In this document: positions 56,573 through 64,000 of the stretch, piece after piece | Position numbering within the stretch: the stretch's first letter is position 1 | Layout of the letters: each line of letters starts with the position of its first letter | NCBI RefSeq assembly: GCF_017813395.1 | Contig: NZ_JAGIZB010000019.1 | Span: 1 to 64,000 of the forward strand | Source of the DNA: Pararoseomonas baculiformis | Lineage (GTDB): Bacteria > Pseudomonadota > Alphaproteobacteria > Acetobacterales > Acetobacteraceae | Reading direction: 5' to 3' | DNA: 64,000 nucleotides | The notes under the pieces: generated by a model | The model's input: only the letters and a program-made list of their open reading frames with translations | What the model was told of the DNA's origin: nothing | Database searches by the model: none | Made by a program: the position numbers and the translations under genes

Positions 56573-57535
56573 ATGCTGCTCGACCGCCGCGCCGCCATGT
56601 CCGTCACGCTCGGCCTGGGGCTTCCCGCCCTGGCCCGCGCGCAATCCTGGCCCGCCAAGCCGATCCGCCTCGTGGTTCCCTATGCCCCTGGTGGCGGGAC
56701 GGACATCCTTGCCCGCGCCCTGGCGGATGCGCTGCGCCCGGTGCTGCCCCAGCCCATGGTGGTGGAGAACCGCGCGGGGGCCGCGGGGGTGGTGGGCACG
56801 GAGCAGGTGGCCCGCGCGGAACCGGACGGCCACACGCTCACCGCCGTGGTCAGCACCCATGTGATGAACAGCTACACCATGGAACGCCTGCCCTATGACG
56901 CGCTGCGCGACGTCACGCCGGTATCCATGCTGACCCGCAACACGATGGTTCTGGTGACCGGCGCCGGGCAGCCCTTCCGCAACCTGGCGGAGCTGCGCGA
57001 GCAGGCCGGGCGCGGCACGTCGCGCCTCAGCACCGGCTCCACCGAGGCGCTCTCGCAGTTCATCGGCCAGGAATTTGCCCGCCGGCTCGGGGTGGAGATC
57101 CCCGATGTCAGCTACCGCTCCGGCGGCCAGCTGATGACGGACATCGTGGCCGGCCACCTGCCCCTGGGCTGCACCAGCACGGCCAGCGTCACGCCGCATG
57201 TCGCCACAGGCAAGGTCCGCCCGCTCGCCGTCTCCACCGCCACGCGCACGCCCTTCTTCCCGGATGTGCCCACCGCGCAGGAGCAGGGACTGGCCGGGTT
57301 CGACCTGGCGGGCTGGGTCGGGCTGCTCGGCCCGAAGGGCATGCCGCCGGCCCTGGCCGGGCAGATCCACCGGACCGTGGCCGGGGCCTTCGCGAGCGAG
57401 GCCTTCCGCGCCCGCCTCGCGACGCTGGGCATCGAGCCGGACCTGCGCCCACCGGCCGAGCTGATGGCGGCCATGGAGCGCGAGGACCGGATCTGGGCCG
57501 AGGCCAGCGCCGCGGGCCGGCTGCAGCGGCAATAG
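56573..57535 (+). CDS. Bug family tripartite tricarboxylate transporter substrate-binding protein
   Basis: A 320-residue periplasmic binding protein with a twin-arginine-containing signal peptide (cleavage near ALARA-QS at 23). PIRLVVPYAPGGGTDILARA, NRAGAAGVVGTEQVARAEPDGHTL, and a C-terminal binding lobe (PTAQEQGLAGFDLAGWVGLLGPKG) are standard. No tctA/tctB genes adjoin, common for orphan Bug proteins. Ligand, a small carboxylate probably, is unknown. GGGGAA lies before ATG 56573. Confidence 0.92.
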   Translation: MLLDRRAAMSVTLGLGLPALARAQSWPAKPIRLVVPYAPGGGTDILARALADALRPVLPQPMVVENRAGAAGVVGTEQVARAEPDGHTLTAVVSTHVMNSYTMERLPYDALRDVTPVSMLTRNTMVLVTGAGQPFRNLAELREQAGRGTSRLSTGSTEALSQFIGQEFARRLGVEIPDVSYRSGGQLMTDIVAGHLPLGCTSTASVTPHVATGKVRPLAVSTATRTPFFPDVPTAQEQGLAGFDLAGWVGLLGPKGMPPALAGQIHRTVAGAFASEAFRARLATLGIEPDLRPPAELMAAMEREDRIWAEASAAGRLQRQ

Positions 57536-57612
57536 GGCACCACCTGCCCCGGCGCTGGACAAGCCGGGCGGGCCCGGGCATCCGCCGCGGCGGAACGCCG
57601 GAAGGAAAGCCG

Positions 57613-57981
57613 ATGGGCGATGCACCCGAAGCCCTGATCCACACGCTGATGCGCGGGGCCGACTGGCGTGCCGCGCAGGAAGCCGGCGTCTATCACGGCA
57701 GCGCCGATGACAGGCGCGACGGCTTCCTGCACTTCTCCACCGCCGCCCAGCTTCGCGCCAGCGCCGCGAAGCACCGCGCGGGCGAACCGGATCTCTGGCT
57801 GGTCAGCGCCGAATCCGTGGCTCTGGGCGATGCGCTGCGCTGGGAACCGGCCGCCGGCGGCAAGCGCCCCGGCCTCTTCCCCCATCTCTATGCGCCGCTG
57901 CCGCTCTCGGCCGTGCGCGGCGCGGTCTTCCTGCCTCTTGGCAAGGATGGGCTGCACCGCTTCCCGGATTGGGTGCCGTAG
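57613..57981 (+). CDS. DUF952 family protein
   Basis: A 122-residue protein matching DUF952: the HTLMRGADWRAAQEAGVYHGS opening, DGFLHFSTAAQL and LFPHLYAPLPLSAVRGA. The fold is ADP-ribosyltransferase-like in known members, but no enzyme activity is established. GGAAGGAAAG precedes the ATG. Confidence 0.88.
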   Translation: MGDAPEALIHTLMRGADWRAAQEAGVYHGSADDRRDGFLHFSTAAQLRASAAKHRAGEPDLWLVSAESVALGDALRWEPAAGGKRPGLFPHLYAPLPLSAVRGAVFLPLGKDGLHRFPDWVP

Positions 57982-57998
57982 CGGCCGGGAAGGCCGCC

Positions 57999-59054
57999 TC
58001 AGCGGCCCCCTTCCACGTTCTTCGCCACCCATCCCGCAAGCCAGTTCGCGATCTCCAGCGAGTTCCGGTCCTGCATCAGCATGTGGGAATTCCCGGGGAT
58101 GCCCATTTCCGGCAGCACCGCGATTTCCACCTTGCCGCCAGCGGCATTCGCGGCCCGCGCGAATTCGCGGCAGGCGCGGAGCCGTGGCGCCCAGCGCGTG
58201 GATTCCTCCACGAAATCACCCCAGAGGACGAGGATGGGCAGCCCCTCATAGGGCTTCATGTCCCCATTCGCGGCGGGGCAGGCGCCAGGCTCGATCGAGA
58301 CGATCCCCGCGATCCCCTCCCGGCTCATCGCGGCGGTCTGGAACGGATAGATGCCGGATTGCGAGTGGCTGACCAGCACCGTCCGCCCCAGCCGCCTGGA
58401 GAGTTCCGAAAGCCCCGTCACCGTCGGGTTCGGGGAGGGAACGGAGAAGTTCCAGTCCGGCACCATCTGCTTCCAGAACTCGTCCTGCGCCTCCAGCGGG
58501 AAGAGAAGGCCGGGGAAGGTTTCGGGATGGCGGCGGCCGAAGCGGAAGATGGCCCAGGCATCCTCCTGCCCGGCGGCGAACACCGTCGGCAGCGTGTCCG
58601 GGCCGCTCCGGCCGGTCTTCACCGCGTTGATCGTCGTCGGATGGGCGGCGGAACGGCCGCGCCATGCCTGGTCCACCACATAGGTCGGATAGCCGCGGCG
58701 GACGAAATACTCGTCCCAACCCATGCGCCCGTCCGGCGTCGTCTCCCAGGTCTTGCCCGTCAGGCAGCAGCCATGGACCAGAACCAGGGAAGGCTTCTCC
58801 GCCGCATTCGGGGGCACCTGGTAGCGGACATACATCTGATCCACCGTGATGCTGCCATTCGGCGCATAGGCGGGCAGGGTGGAAAGCGTGTCGGAGCGCA
58901 GCGTGCGCCCACCCACGAAGAAGGACCCCTGGCGCTCGATGGTGAGCGGCCCCTGCGTGACGGGCGCGGCATTCTGGGCTGACGCAGGCTGGGCCAGCCA
59001 TGTGCCAGCCGCGATCAGGGCCGCAAGCCCGACGGCCCGCGAGGTGGTGGACAT
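57999..59054 (-). CDS. Secreted alpha/beta hydrolase, esterase-713-like
   Basis: A 351-residue periplasmic or secreted esterase with signal peptide 1-26 (PASA-Q). VLVHGCCLTGKTWETTPDGRMGWDEYF (oxyanion region with adjacent C96-C97) is the hallmark of the Alcaligenes esterase 713 group. The nucleophile is S231 in SHSQSG and the histidine is H324 (GNSHML). E255 in SIEPGA is a likely acid. Substrate unknown. Confidence 0.85.
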   Translation of the reverse strand: MSTTSRAVGLAALIAAGTWLAQPASAQNAAPVTQGPLTIERQGSFFVGGRTLRSDTLSTLPAYAPNGSITVDQMYVRYQVPPNAAEKPSLVLVHGCCLTGKTWETTPDGRMGWDEYFVRRGYPTYVVDQAWRGRSAAHPTTINAVKTGRSGPDTLPTVFAAGQEDAWAIFRFGRRHPETFPGLLFPLEAQDEFWKQMVPDWNFSVPSPNPTVTGLSELSRRLGRTVLVSHSQSGIYPFQTAAMSREGIAGIVSIEPGACPAANGDMKPYEGLPILVLWGDFVEESTRWAPRLRACREFARAANAAGGKVEIAVLPEMGIPGNSHMLMQDRNSLEIANWLAGWVAKNVEGGR

Positions 59055-59108
59055 CGGCGTTCCTCCGTTTTTGCCCGCCAGGGCGGTGCGGAGGAGGGTA
59101 GGGGGCCG

Positions 59109-59957
59109 TTAATGCGCGGTCGAGCGCCGCTGCGCCATGACCCCGGCGAAGGCGACGATCGCCGCCCCGATCCAGACCAGCGCCGGCGGCCAGACGCCCC
59201 AGACCGTGACATCCGCGATCACCGCGAAGATGAGGGCGGAGAACTCCAGCGGCGCCAGCCGCCCCGCGCTGGCGTGGCGGAAGGCGGAGGCGAGGCAGAG
59301 CGTCGCCCCGCCCGCCAGCACGCCATTGGCCGAGAGCGCCAGCGCATCCCCCCAGGAAGGCGTCACCCATTCCACCGCCGCCCAGGGCGCGAGGAAGGGC
59401 AGGGCGGGTATCGCGCTCCAGAAGATCACCCGCGCCATGCCGGGCTCGTCGCGCAGGCTGCGGTTCATCACCAGCACCATGGCGTGGCAGAAGCTGCCGA
59501 ACAGGCCCCATCCATAGGCCACCCAGGCACCGCCCGCCGACAGCCCGGGCCAGAGCGCCACCAGCACCCCCGCGAACCCCACCGCGCACCAGCCCCAGGC
59601 AGAGGCCGGCACCGGCTCCTTCAGCAGCAGACGGAACAGGGCCAGCAGCAGGAACGGCGCGGTGAAATAGACGAGGTAGCCCTCCGCCAGCGGCAATTCC
59701 CGAAGCGACAGGAAGAAGCCCGCGCCCGAGCCGACCATGAAGGCGGCGCGCAGCACCTGGGACCAGGGCCGGCGCGAAGCCAGCCCGCCCCCGGCCCGCG
59801 GCCGCGCCATCCGCGCCCCGGCCAGCAGGATGAGCAGGATGGCGTAGCGGAAGGCGAGCACCTGGCTGACATGGTAGCCGCCGGAGAGCACCTTTGAATT
59901 GGCGTCCAGCACCGCGAAGAGCGCGAGCGCGGACAGCATCAGCAACGGCCCGCGCAA
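59109..59957 (-). CDS. EamA/DMT family transporter
   Basis: A 282-residue protein with about ten hydrophobic helices in two EamA halves; ALFAVLDANSKVLSGGYHVSQVLAFRYAI and LPLAEGYLVYFTAPFLLLAL are typical of the first. The second half ends in ADVTVWGVWPPALVWIGAAIVAFAGVM. It is unrelated in detail to the EamA protein at 21096-21992. It is 54 bases upstream of the esterase gene in the same direction, so the two may be co-transcribed. Substrate unknown. Confidence 0.88.
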   Translation of the reverse strand: MRGPLLMLSALALFAVLDANSKVLSGGYHVSQVLAFRYAILLILLAGARMARPRAGGGLASRRPWSQVLRAAFMVGSGAGFFLSLRELPLAEGYLVYFTAPFLLLALFRLLLKEPVPASAWGWCAVGFAGVLVALWPGLSAGGAWVAYGWGLFGSFCHAMVLVMNRSLRDEPGMARVIFWSAIPALPFLAPWAAVEWVTPSWGDALALSANGVLAGGATLCLASAFRHASAGRLAPLEFSALIFAVIADVTVWGVWPPALVWIGAAIVAFAGVMAQRRSTAH

Positions 59958-60066
59958 CGCGTCTCTCCCGGATCGGTCCCGGCCTGCTTCTCCCGTTCCC
60001 CCGCCGCGCCGTCAACGCGCCCCACCCCCTGGCCCTTCGCGCCGGGCTGCGGCACAAGCGGCGGCG

Positions 60067-61125
60067 ATGCGCGCCGCCCTTGCCTCCGCCCTGATGCCCC
60101 TGGTCCGGGGGCTGGATCCGGAAACGGCGCATGACCTGTCCCTGCGCGCCCTGCGCCTCGGCCTGGCCGGGCGTGACCCCGGGGAGGACGACCCGATTCT
60201 CGCCTCGCGCGCCATGGGGCTGGATTTCCGCAACCCGGTCGGGCTGGCCGCCGGATTCGACAAGAACGCGGTGGCGGTGCTGCCCCTGATGCGCCTGGGC
60301 TTCGGCCTGGTGGAAGCCGGCACCTCCACCCTGCGCCCGCAGCCCGGCAATCCGCGCCCCCGCCTGTTCCGGCTGGAGGAGGACCGGGCGGTGATCAACC
60401 GCTTCGGCTTCAACAATGCGGGCATCGAGGCCTATGCGGCGAATCTCGCCGCCCTGCCGCGCCCGCTGCCCGCCGTGCTCGGCGCCAATATCGGCATCAA
60501 CAAGGACAGCACGACGCCGGAGCAGGATTACCCCGCGCTGTACCGGCGCGTGGCGCCGCTGGCCGACTACGTCACGATCAACGTCTCCTCCCCCAACACC
60601 CCGGGCCTGCGGGACCTCCAGGGCGAGGCCCGGCTGGCCGCCATCCTGGACGCAACCCTGGCCGCCCGCGGGGAACTGCCCCGCCGCCCGCCCGTGCTGG
60701 TGAAGATCGCCCCCGATCTGGCCGAAGGCGCGGTGGAAGCCATCGTGCAGACCTGCCTGGACCGCGACGTGGCCGGGCTGATCGTCTCCAACACCACCAT
60801 TACCCGGCCGGAGACGCTGCGCTCCCCGAAGAAGGGTGAGACGGGGGGCCTCTCCGGCCGCCCGCTCTTCCAGCCCTCCACCGAGCTGCTGCGCCGTGTC
60901 CACCGCCTTGCCCGCGGGCGCCTCACCCTCATCGGCGCGGGCGGTGTGGAGAGCGGCGAGACGGCCTATGCCAAGATCAAGGCCGGCGCCTCCCTCGTGC
61001 AGAGCTATGCCGGCTTCGCCTATGCCGGCCCCGTCCTCATCCCCCGGATCAAGCGCGAACTCGCCGCCCTGCTGCGGCAGGACGGGGTGAAGAGCCTGTC
61101 CGACGCCATCGGAGCCGAAGCCTGA
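60067..61125 (+). CDS. pyrD: Dihydroorotate dehydrogenase (quinone), class 2
   Basis: Membrane-associated flavoenzyme of de novo pyrimidine synthesis. The 352-residue protein has the N-terminal membrane helix region (1-45), NPVGLAAGFDKNA, NRFGFNNAG, the active-site serine in NVSSPNTPGLRDLQ, NTTITRP, and FMN-binding GAGGVESGETAYAKIKAGASLVQ. Its stop overlaps the next gene (TGATG). Confidence 0.96.
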   Translation: MRAALASALMPLVRGLDPETAHDLSLRALRLGLAGRDPGEDDPILASRAMGLDFRNPVGLAAGFDKNAVAVLPLMRLGFGLVEAGTSTLRPQPGNPRPRLFRLEEDRAVINRFGFNNAGIEAYAANLAALPRPLPAVLGANIGINKDSTTPEQDYPALYRRVAPLADYVTINVSSPNTPGLRDLQGEARLAAILDATLAARGELPRRPPVLVKIAPDLAEGAVEAIVQTCLDRDVAGLIVSNTTITRPETLRSPKKGETGGLSGRPLFQPSTELLRRVHRLARGRLTLIGAGGVESGETAYAKIKAGASLVQSYAGFAYAGPVLIPRIKRELAALLRQDGVKSLSDAIGAEA

Positions 61126-61982
61126 TGCAGATCCTCGACAGCGTCGCGCCCCTGGTCGGGCGCTACCGCGGCTTCGTGCTGGATATCTGGGGCGTGGTGC
61201 ATGACGGCCAGGCGGCCTTCCCAGGTGTCGCCGATGCCCTGGCACGGATGAAAGGCGCGGGGGCAAGGATCTGCTTCCTCTCCAACGCCCCGCGCCGCTC
61301 CCATGTGGTCGAGCGCCAGCTCGCCGCCTTCGGCATCGGGCGTACGCTCTACGACGCGGCGATGACCAGCGGCGAGATCACCTGGCGCCTGCTGCGGGAC
61401 CGCGCCCATCCCTTCGTCCAGGGCCTCGGGCCCCGCGCCCTGCATATCGGCAAGCCTGATGACCGCTCGGTGGTGGAAGAGCTCGGCATCAGCCTGACCG
61501 ACCGGGTGGAGGACGCCGACTGGGTCCTCAACACCGGGCCCGACCCGGATCGCGGCGTGCAGACCGTGGAGCCCTACGAGGCCCTGCTCGGCGCGGCGCT
61601 GGCGCGGGACCTGCCGATGCTCTGCGTGAACCCGGACCGTCACGTGGTGGTCGGCGGGCGCCTCATCATCTGCGCCGGCGCCCTGTCGGAGCGCTATGCC
61701 CGGCTCGGCGGCCGCACCCTGGAGATCGGCAAGCCGGACCCGGCGGCCTATGACCCCGTGATGCAGCTGCTGGACCTGCCGCGCGGCGATTGCGTGGCCA
61801 TCGGCGACAGCCCCCATACCGATCTCGCCGGTGCCCTGGCGGCGGGGCTGGACGCGGTCTGGGCCCTGGGCGGCCTTGCCGCCGAGGAAGGCCTGGCGAA
61901 TGCCGATTCCGCCACCCTGGCCGCCCGCGCGAAGGCCGAGGGCGTCTCCCCCGTCGCGGCGCTGCGCGGCCTGCGCTGGTAG
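61125..61982 (+). CDS. HAD-superfamily class IIA hydrolase (TIGR01459 type)
   Basis: A 285-residue phosphatase-like protein with the nucleophile motif LDIWGVVHDG (D20), CFLSNAPR, VNPDRHVVV and the Mg site AIGDSPHTDLAGALAAGLDAVW. The DxWG variant marks the alphaproteobacterial TIGR01459 group. Substrate unknown. Coupled to pyrD by a one-base overlap. Confidence 0.9.
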   Translation: MQILDSVAPLVGRYRGFVLDIWGVVHDGQAAFPGVADALARMKGAGARICFLSNAPRRSHVVERQLAAFGIGRTLYDAAMTSGEITWRLLRDRAHPFVQGLGPRALHIGKPDDRSVVEELGISLTDRVEDADWVLNTGPDPDRGVQTVEPYEALLGAALARDLPMLCVNPDRHVVVGGRLIICAGALSERYARLGGRTLEIGKPDPAAYDPVMQLLDLPRGDCVAIGDSPHTDLAGALAAGLDAVWALGGLAAEEGLANADSATLAARAKAEGVSPVAALRGLRW

Positions 61983-61992
61983 GGCGGCGAAG

Positions 61993-63168
61993 GTGACGCC
62001 GCCGGGGCCGCGCCCCGCCCTCTGGCTCCTGGTGGTCATGACGGGGCTCGGCCCCTTCACCATGCAGATCCTGATCCCGGCCCTGCCGCGGATCGCGGCG
62101 GATCTCGCCGTGCCCTATGGCGCCGCGCAGCTCACCCTCACGCTCTTCCTGGTGGGCGTCGCCCTCGGCCAGCTCATCTACGGCCCCCTTTCGGACCGCT
62201 TCGGGCGGCGGCCGGTGCTGCTCTGGGCACTGTCCCTCTATCTCGTCGCCTCGGCCCTCTCGGCATTCGCGCCTTCCATGGCCTGGCTCGGCCTGGGGCG
62301 GGTGGCGCAGGCCATGGGGGCCTGTTCCGGCATGGTTCTGGGCCGTGCGATCATCCGCGATGTCTGGCCGCGCGAGCAGGCGGCAAGCCGCATCGGCTAC
62401 GTCGTCATGGCCATGACCCTGGCACCCATGATCGCCCCCATGGCCGGCGCGCTGATCGAGGAGCATTCGGGCTGGCGCACCGCCATGCTCGCCTGCCTGC
62501 TCTTCGGCGCTCCCCTCTTCCTCGCGGTGTGGCTGCGCCTGCCGGAGACGCTGCGGGAACCGCAGCCCCTGCCCGGGCTGCGCGGCATGGGGCGGGCCTA
62601 CATGTCCCTGCTGAGCCTGCCCGCCTTCCGCTGGATCGCGGCGGTGGGCGCGGCCTCCACCGGGGTGTTCTTCGGCTTCATGGCGGGCGCACCGAAGGTG
62701 GCGGCCACCATGGGCTATTCTCCGCGGGACTACGCGACGGCCTTCATCGCCGTCTCCGTGTTCTTTGCCTGCGGTTCCTGGCTGGCGGGGCGCTATTCAT
62801 CCCGGCTCGGCCTGGCGCGGATGCTCTCGGCCGGGCTCTGGGTCATCGTCGCCGGGGCGGCCATCATGCTCGCCGTGCAGCTCTTCCTGCCGCACACGCT
62901 CATGGGTTTCTTCCTGCCGATGGCGCTGGTTGCGCTGGGCAACGGGATCAGCCTGCCCAACGCCGTGGCCGCTGCGATCAGCGTGCGGCCGGAACGGGCA
63001 GGCACCGCCTCCGGACTGCTCGGCGCCATGCAGATGGGCTTCGGCGCGCTGATGACCATCGTGAACGGCGCGCTGGAGAGCGGGGCGGGGATCGCCACCG
63101 CCCTGGTCATGGCCGGCTGCGGGATCGGCTCCACCATCGCCCTGCGCGGGGCGCGCCGGTATCTCTGA
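61993..63168 (+). CDS. MFS transporter, Bcr/CflA-type multidrug exporter
   Basis: A 391-residue exporter with twelve hydrophobic helices. GPLSDRFGRRPVLLWALSLY is the loop 2-3 motif A of the superfamily, and the AQLTLTLFLVGVALGQLIYGPLSD and GACSGMVLGRAIIRD segments fit Bcr/CflA drug-proton antiporters. GTG 61993 follows GGCGAAG, ten bases after the HAD gene. Confidence 0.88.
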   Translation: MTPPGPRPALWLLVVMTGLGPFTMQILIPALPRIAADLAVPYGAAQLTLTLFLVGVALGQLIYGPLSDRFGRRPVLLWALSLYLVASALSAFAPSMAWLGLGRVAQAMGACSGMVLGRAIIRDVWPREQAASRIGYVVMAMTLAPMIAPMAGALIEEHSGWRTAMLACLLFGAPLFLAVWLRLPETLREPQPLPGLRGMGRAYMSLLSLPAFRWIAAVGAASTGVFFGFMAGAPKVAATMGYSPRDYATAFIAVSVFFACGSWLAGRYSSRLGLARMLSAGLWVIVAGAAIMLAVQLFLPHTLMGFFLPMALVALGNGISLPNAVAAAISVRPERAGTASGLLGAMQMGFGALMTIVNGALESGAGIATALVMAGCGIGSTIALRGARRYL

Positions 63169-63174
63169 CCCGGC

Positions 63175-63378
63175 TCAGCGGCGGTCGGGGTCCACCCGGT
63201 CGCCCACCCAGTTCCCGGCCCGGTTGAGCGCCGACCCCGTTTCCCGCGCCGCATGGCCCAGCGCATCGCCCGTGCGCACCGCCGCACGGTCCACCGAGCG
63301 CCCGGCGCGCTCGCCAGGGCCCTCGTTGCCGGCGCAGGCGGACAAGGCCAGCAGGACAAGCAGGGTGATCCGGGGCAT
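63175..63378 (-). CDS. Small lipoprotein
   Basis: A 67-residue protein with a lipobox LALSAC (Cys15) and a short hydrophilic mature part with repeats of RxxDxxxxxxGDxxxxxxxxxGS. The RAAVRTGDALGHAARETGSALNRAG segment is a helical, entericidin-like pattern. Probably outer-membrane anchored. Convergent with the MFS gene, six bases apart. Confidence 0.65.
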   Translation of the reverse strand: MPRITLLVLLALSACAGNEGPGERAGRSVDRAAVRTGDALGHAARETGSALNRAGNWVGDRVDPDRR

Positions 63379-63451
63379 GGGGGCGCTCCTCTACCGATCG
63401 CGGAGCCCAGGATGCCTCCGGCCCGAACCGCCTGGAAGGGGATGAAAACGC

Positions 63452-63487
63452 CTGGGGCCGGGGAATGCCTCCATCCCCCGGCCCCAG
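63452..63487 (-). terminator. Terminator of the GH8 gene
   Basis: CTGGGGCCGGGG (63452-63463) pairs perfectly with CCCCGGCCCCAG (63476-63487). On the minus strand it is followed by GGCGTTTTC, a short U-tract, 31 bases past the GH8 stop. Confidence 0.8.
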
Positions 63488-63518
63488 CGCCCACAAGGAT
63501 GCGGTGACGCCCCGCGGA

Positions 63519-64000
63519 TCAGACGATCGGCGCGCCGGCGCGGGCTTCCTGCCAGGCGATGCGGGAGAGCAGGATCAGCGAGGCGCCGTAGTAGTCGGTG
63601 GCCTGGGCCACGCGCGGCAGCTCCTGCATGCGCCGGTTGCGGTCGCGGCTCGCGCGGGCGAGATTCGCCACGGCCTGCACCCCGGCATGGCCGGGATAGG
63701 GCGCCAGCGTGTTGCTCCGCAGGTCAGCCCAGGCCGGAAGGGTGCGCTGCCCGGGGGCATGCCAGAAATCAACGCAGGCCTTCAGCGCCGGATTGTCCGA
63801 TTGGCGCGCCCAGGCGAGGTAGAGCGGAACGCGCACCGCATCCCAGGAGAAGCGGGTCGGCCAGCTGGAGGCCATGCGCGGCTGGAAGCTGGGCTCGCGG
63901 TAGAACTCGATCCAGTCGGCGGGCAGGCTCCAGCGGCCGAAGCGCGCGCTGTTGCAGCAGATCTCCATCCCATCCGCCACCAGGCGGCGCCATTGCGGGC
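63519..64000 (-). CDS. Glycosyl hydrolase family 8 endoglucanase, C-terminal part
   Basis: The last 160 residues of a cellulase-type enzyme; the start lies beyond the window. PQWRRLVADGMEICC runs through the edge, followed by LPADWIEFYREPSFQP, PTRFSWDAVRVPLYLAWA and TDYYGASLILLSRIAWQE, the closing features of BcsZ/CelA-like GH8 enzymes. These cut beta-1,4-glucan and usually accompany cellulose synthase genes, which may lie next to the right edge. Confidence 0.85.
   Translation of the reverse strand, partial: PQWRRLVADGMEICCNSARFGRWSLPADWIEFYREPSFQPRMASSWPTRFSWDAVRVPLYLAWARQSDNPALKACVDFWHAPGQRTLPAWADLRSNTLAPYPGHAGVQAVANLARASRDRNRRMQELPRVAQATDYYGASLILLSRIAWQEARAGAPIV

Noticed and set aside
58246-61266. 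Minus-strand open frame of about 1000 codons
   Set aside because: It runs antisense to pyrD and out of frame through the esterase and DMT genes, all of which have recognisable domains in other frames.

Overview
The window is GC-rich, densely packed bacterial chromosome. Protein content and gene order (rpsF-rpsR-rplI-dnaB-alr, fabD-fabG-acpP-fabF-mltG with yicC-gmk, class I lysyl-tRNA synthetase, Usg protein, a GTTC-N7-GTTC SOS box) indicate an alphaproteobacterium. I infer an Acetobacteraceae/Roseomonas-like organism, but no marker here proves the genus. No rRNA, tRNA, CRISPR array or insertion sequence was seen.

Region by region: (1) 1-2799 is the N-terminal part of a large RTX/type I-secreted repeat protein with seven 174-bp tandem repeats. 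(2) 3370-12166, all on the minus strand, is a housekeeping block: membrane protein, mlaF-mlaE lipid transport pair, alr, dnaB, a cyclopropane-fatty-acid synthase, and the rplI/rpsR/rpsF ribosomal operon. (3) 12332-15350 is an iron-uptake pair (PiuC-type hydroxylase and TonB siderophore receptor). (4) 15960-26451 is the fatty-acid synthesis cluster continuing to mltG, then interrupted by EamA transporter, orphan rutA, TerC and SDR genes before yicC-gmk. (5) 27468-30862 holds usg, the heat-shock operon groES-groEL with two CIRCE operators around a sigma-70 promoter, and a cold-shock-domain protein. (6) 31074-38944 holds a small lipoprotein, a hairpin-rich intergenic repeat, TerB, a DinG-like helicase, fba, catalase and asd. 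(7) 39162-42724 is a class I lysyl-tRNA synthetase overlapping a C-terminally shortened MprF-like lipid flippase/synthase.

(8) 42734-56491 is the most interesting part: a LexA-like S24 repressor divergent from a compact, intact T7-type podovirus morphogenesis cassette. In order it carries two small conserved genes, portal, scaffold, capsid, tail tubular A, tail tubular B, a gp14-like internal protein, a tail fibre/pectate-lyase-like spike, a small-terminase candidate, large terminase, a spanin/holin candidate and a SleB-type hydrolase. It has no integrase, phage polymerases, replication genes or gp15/gp16 ejection proteins. A perfect alphaproteobacterial SOS box sits in the promoter region, and strong hairpins insulate the capsid gene. 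It looks like a domesticated, SOS-controlled particle-making module (GTA-like or another virus-like particle); that function is inference.

(9) 56573-64000 returns to ordinary chromosome: Bug-type binding protein, DUF952 protein, an esterase-713-like secreted hydrolase, a DMT transporter, pyrD, a HAD hydrolase, a Bcr/CflA-type MFS exporter, a small lipoprotein, and the C-terminal part of a GH8 endoglucanase.
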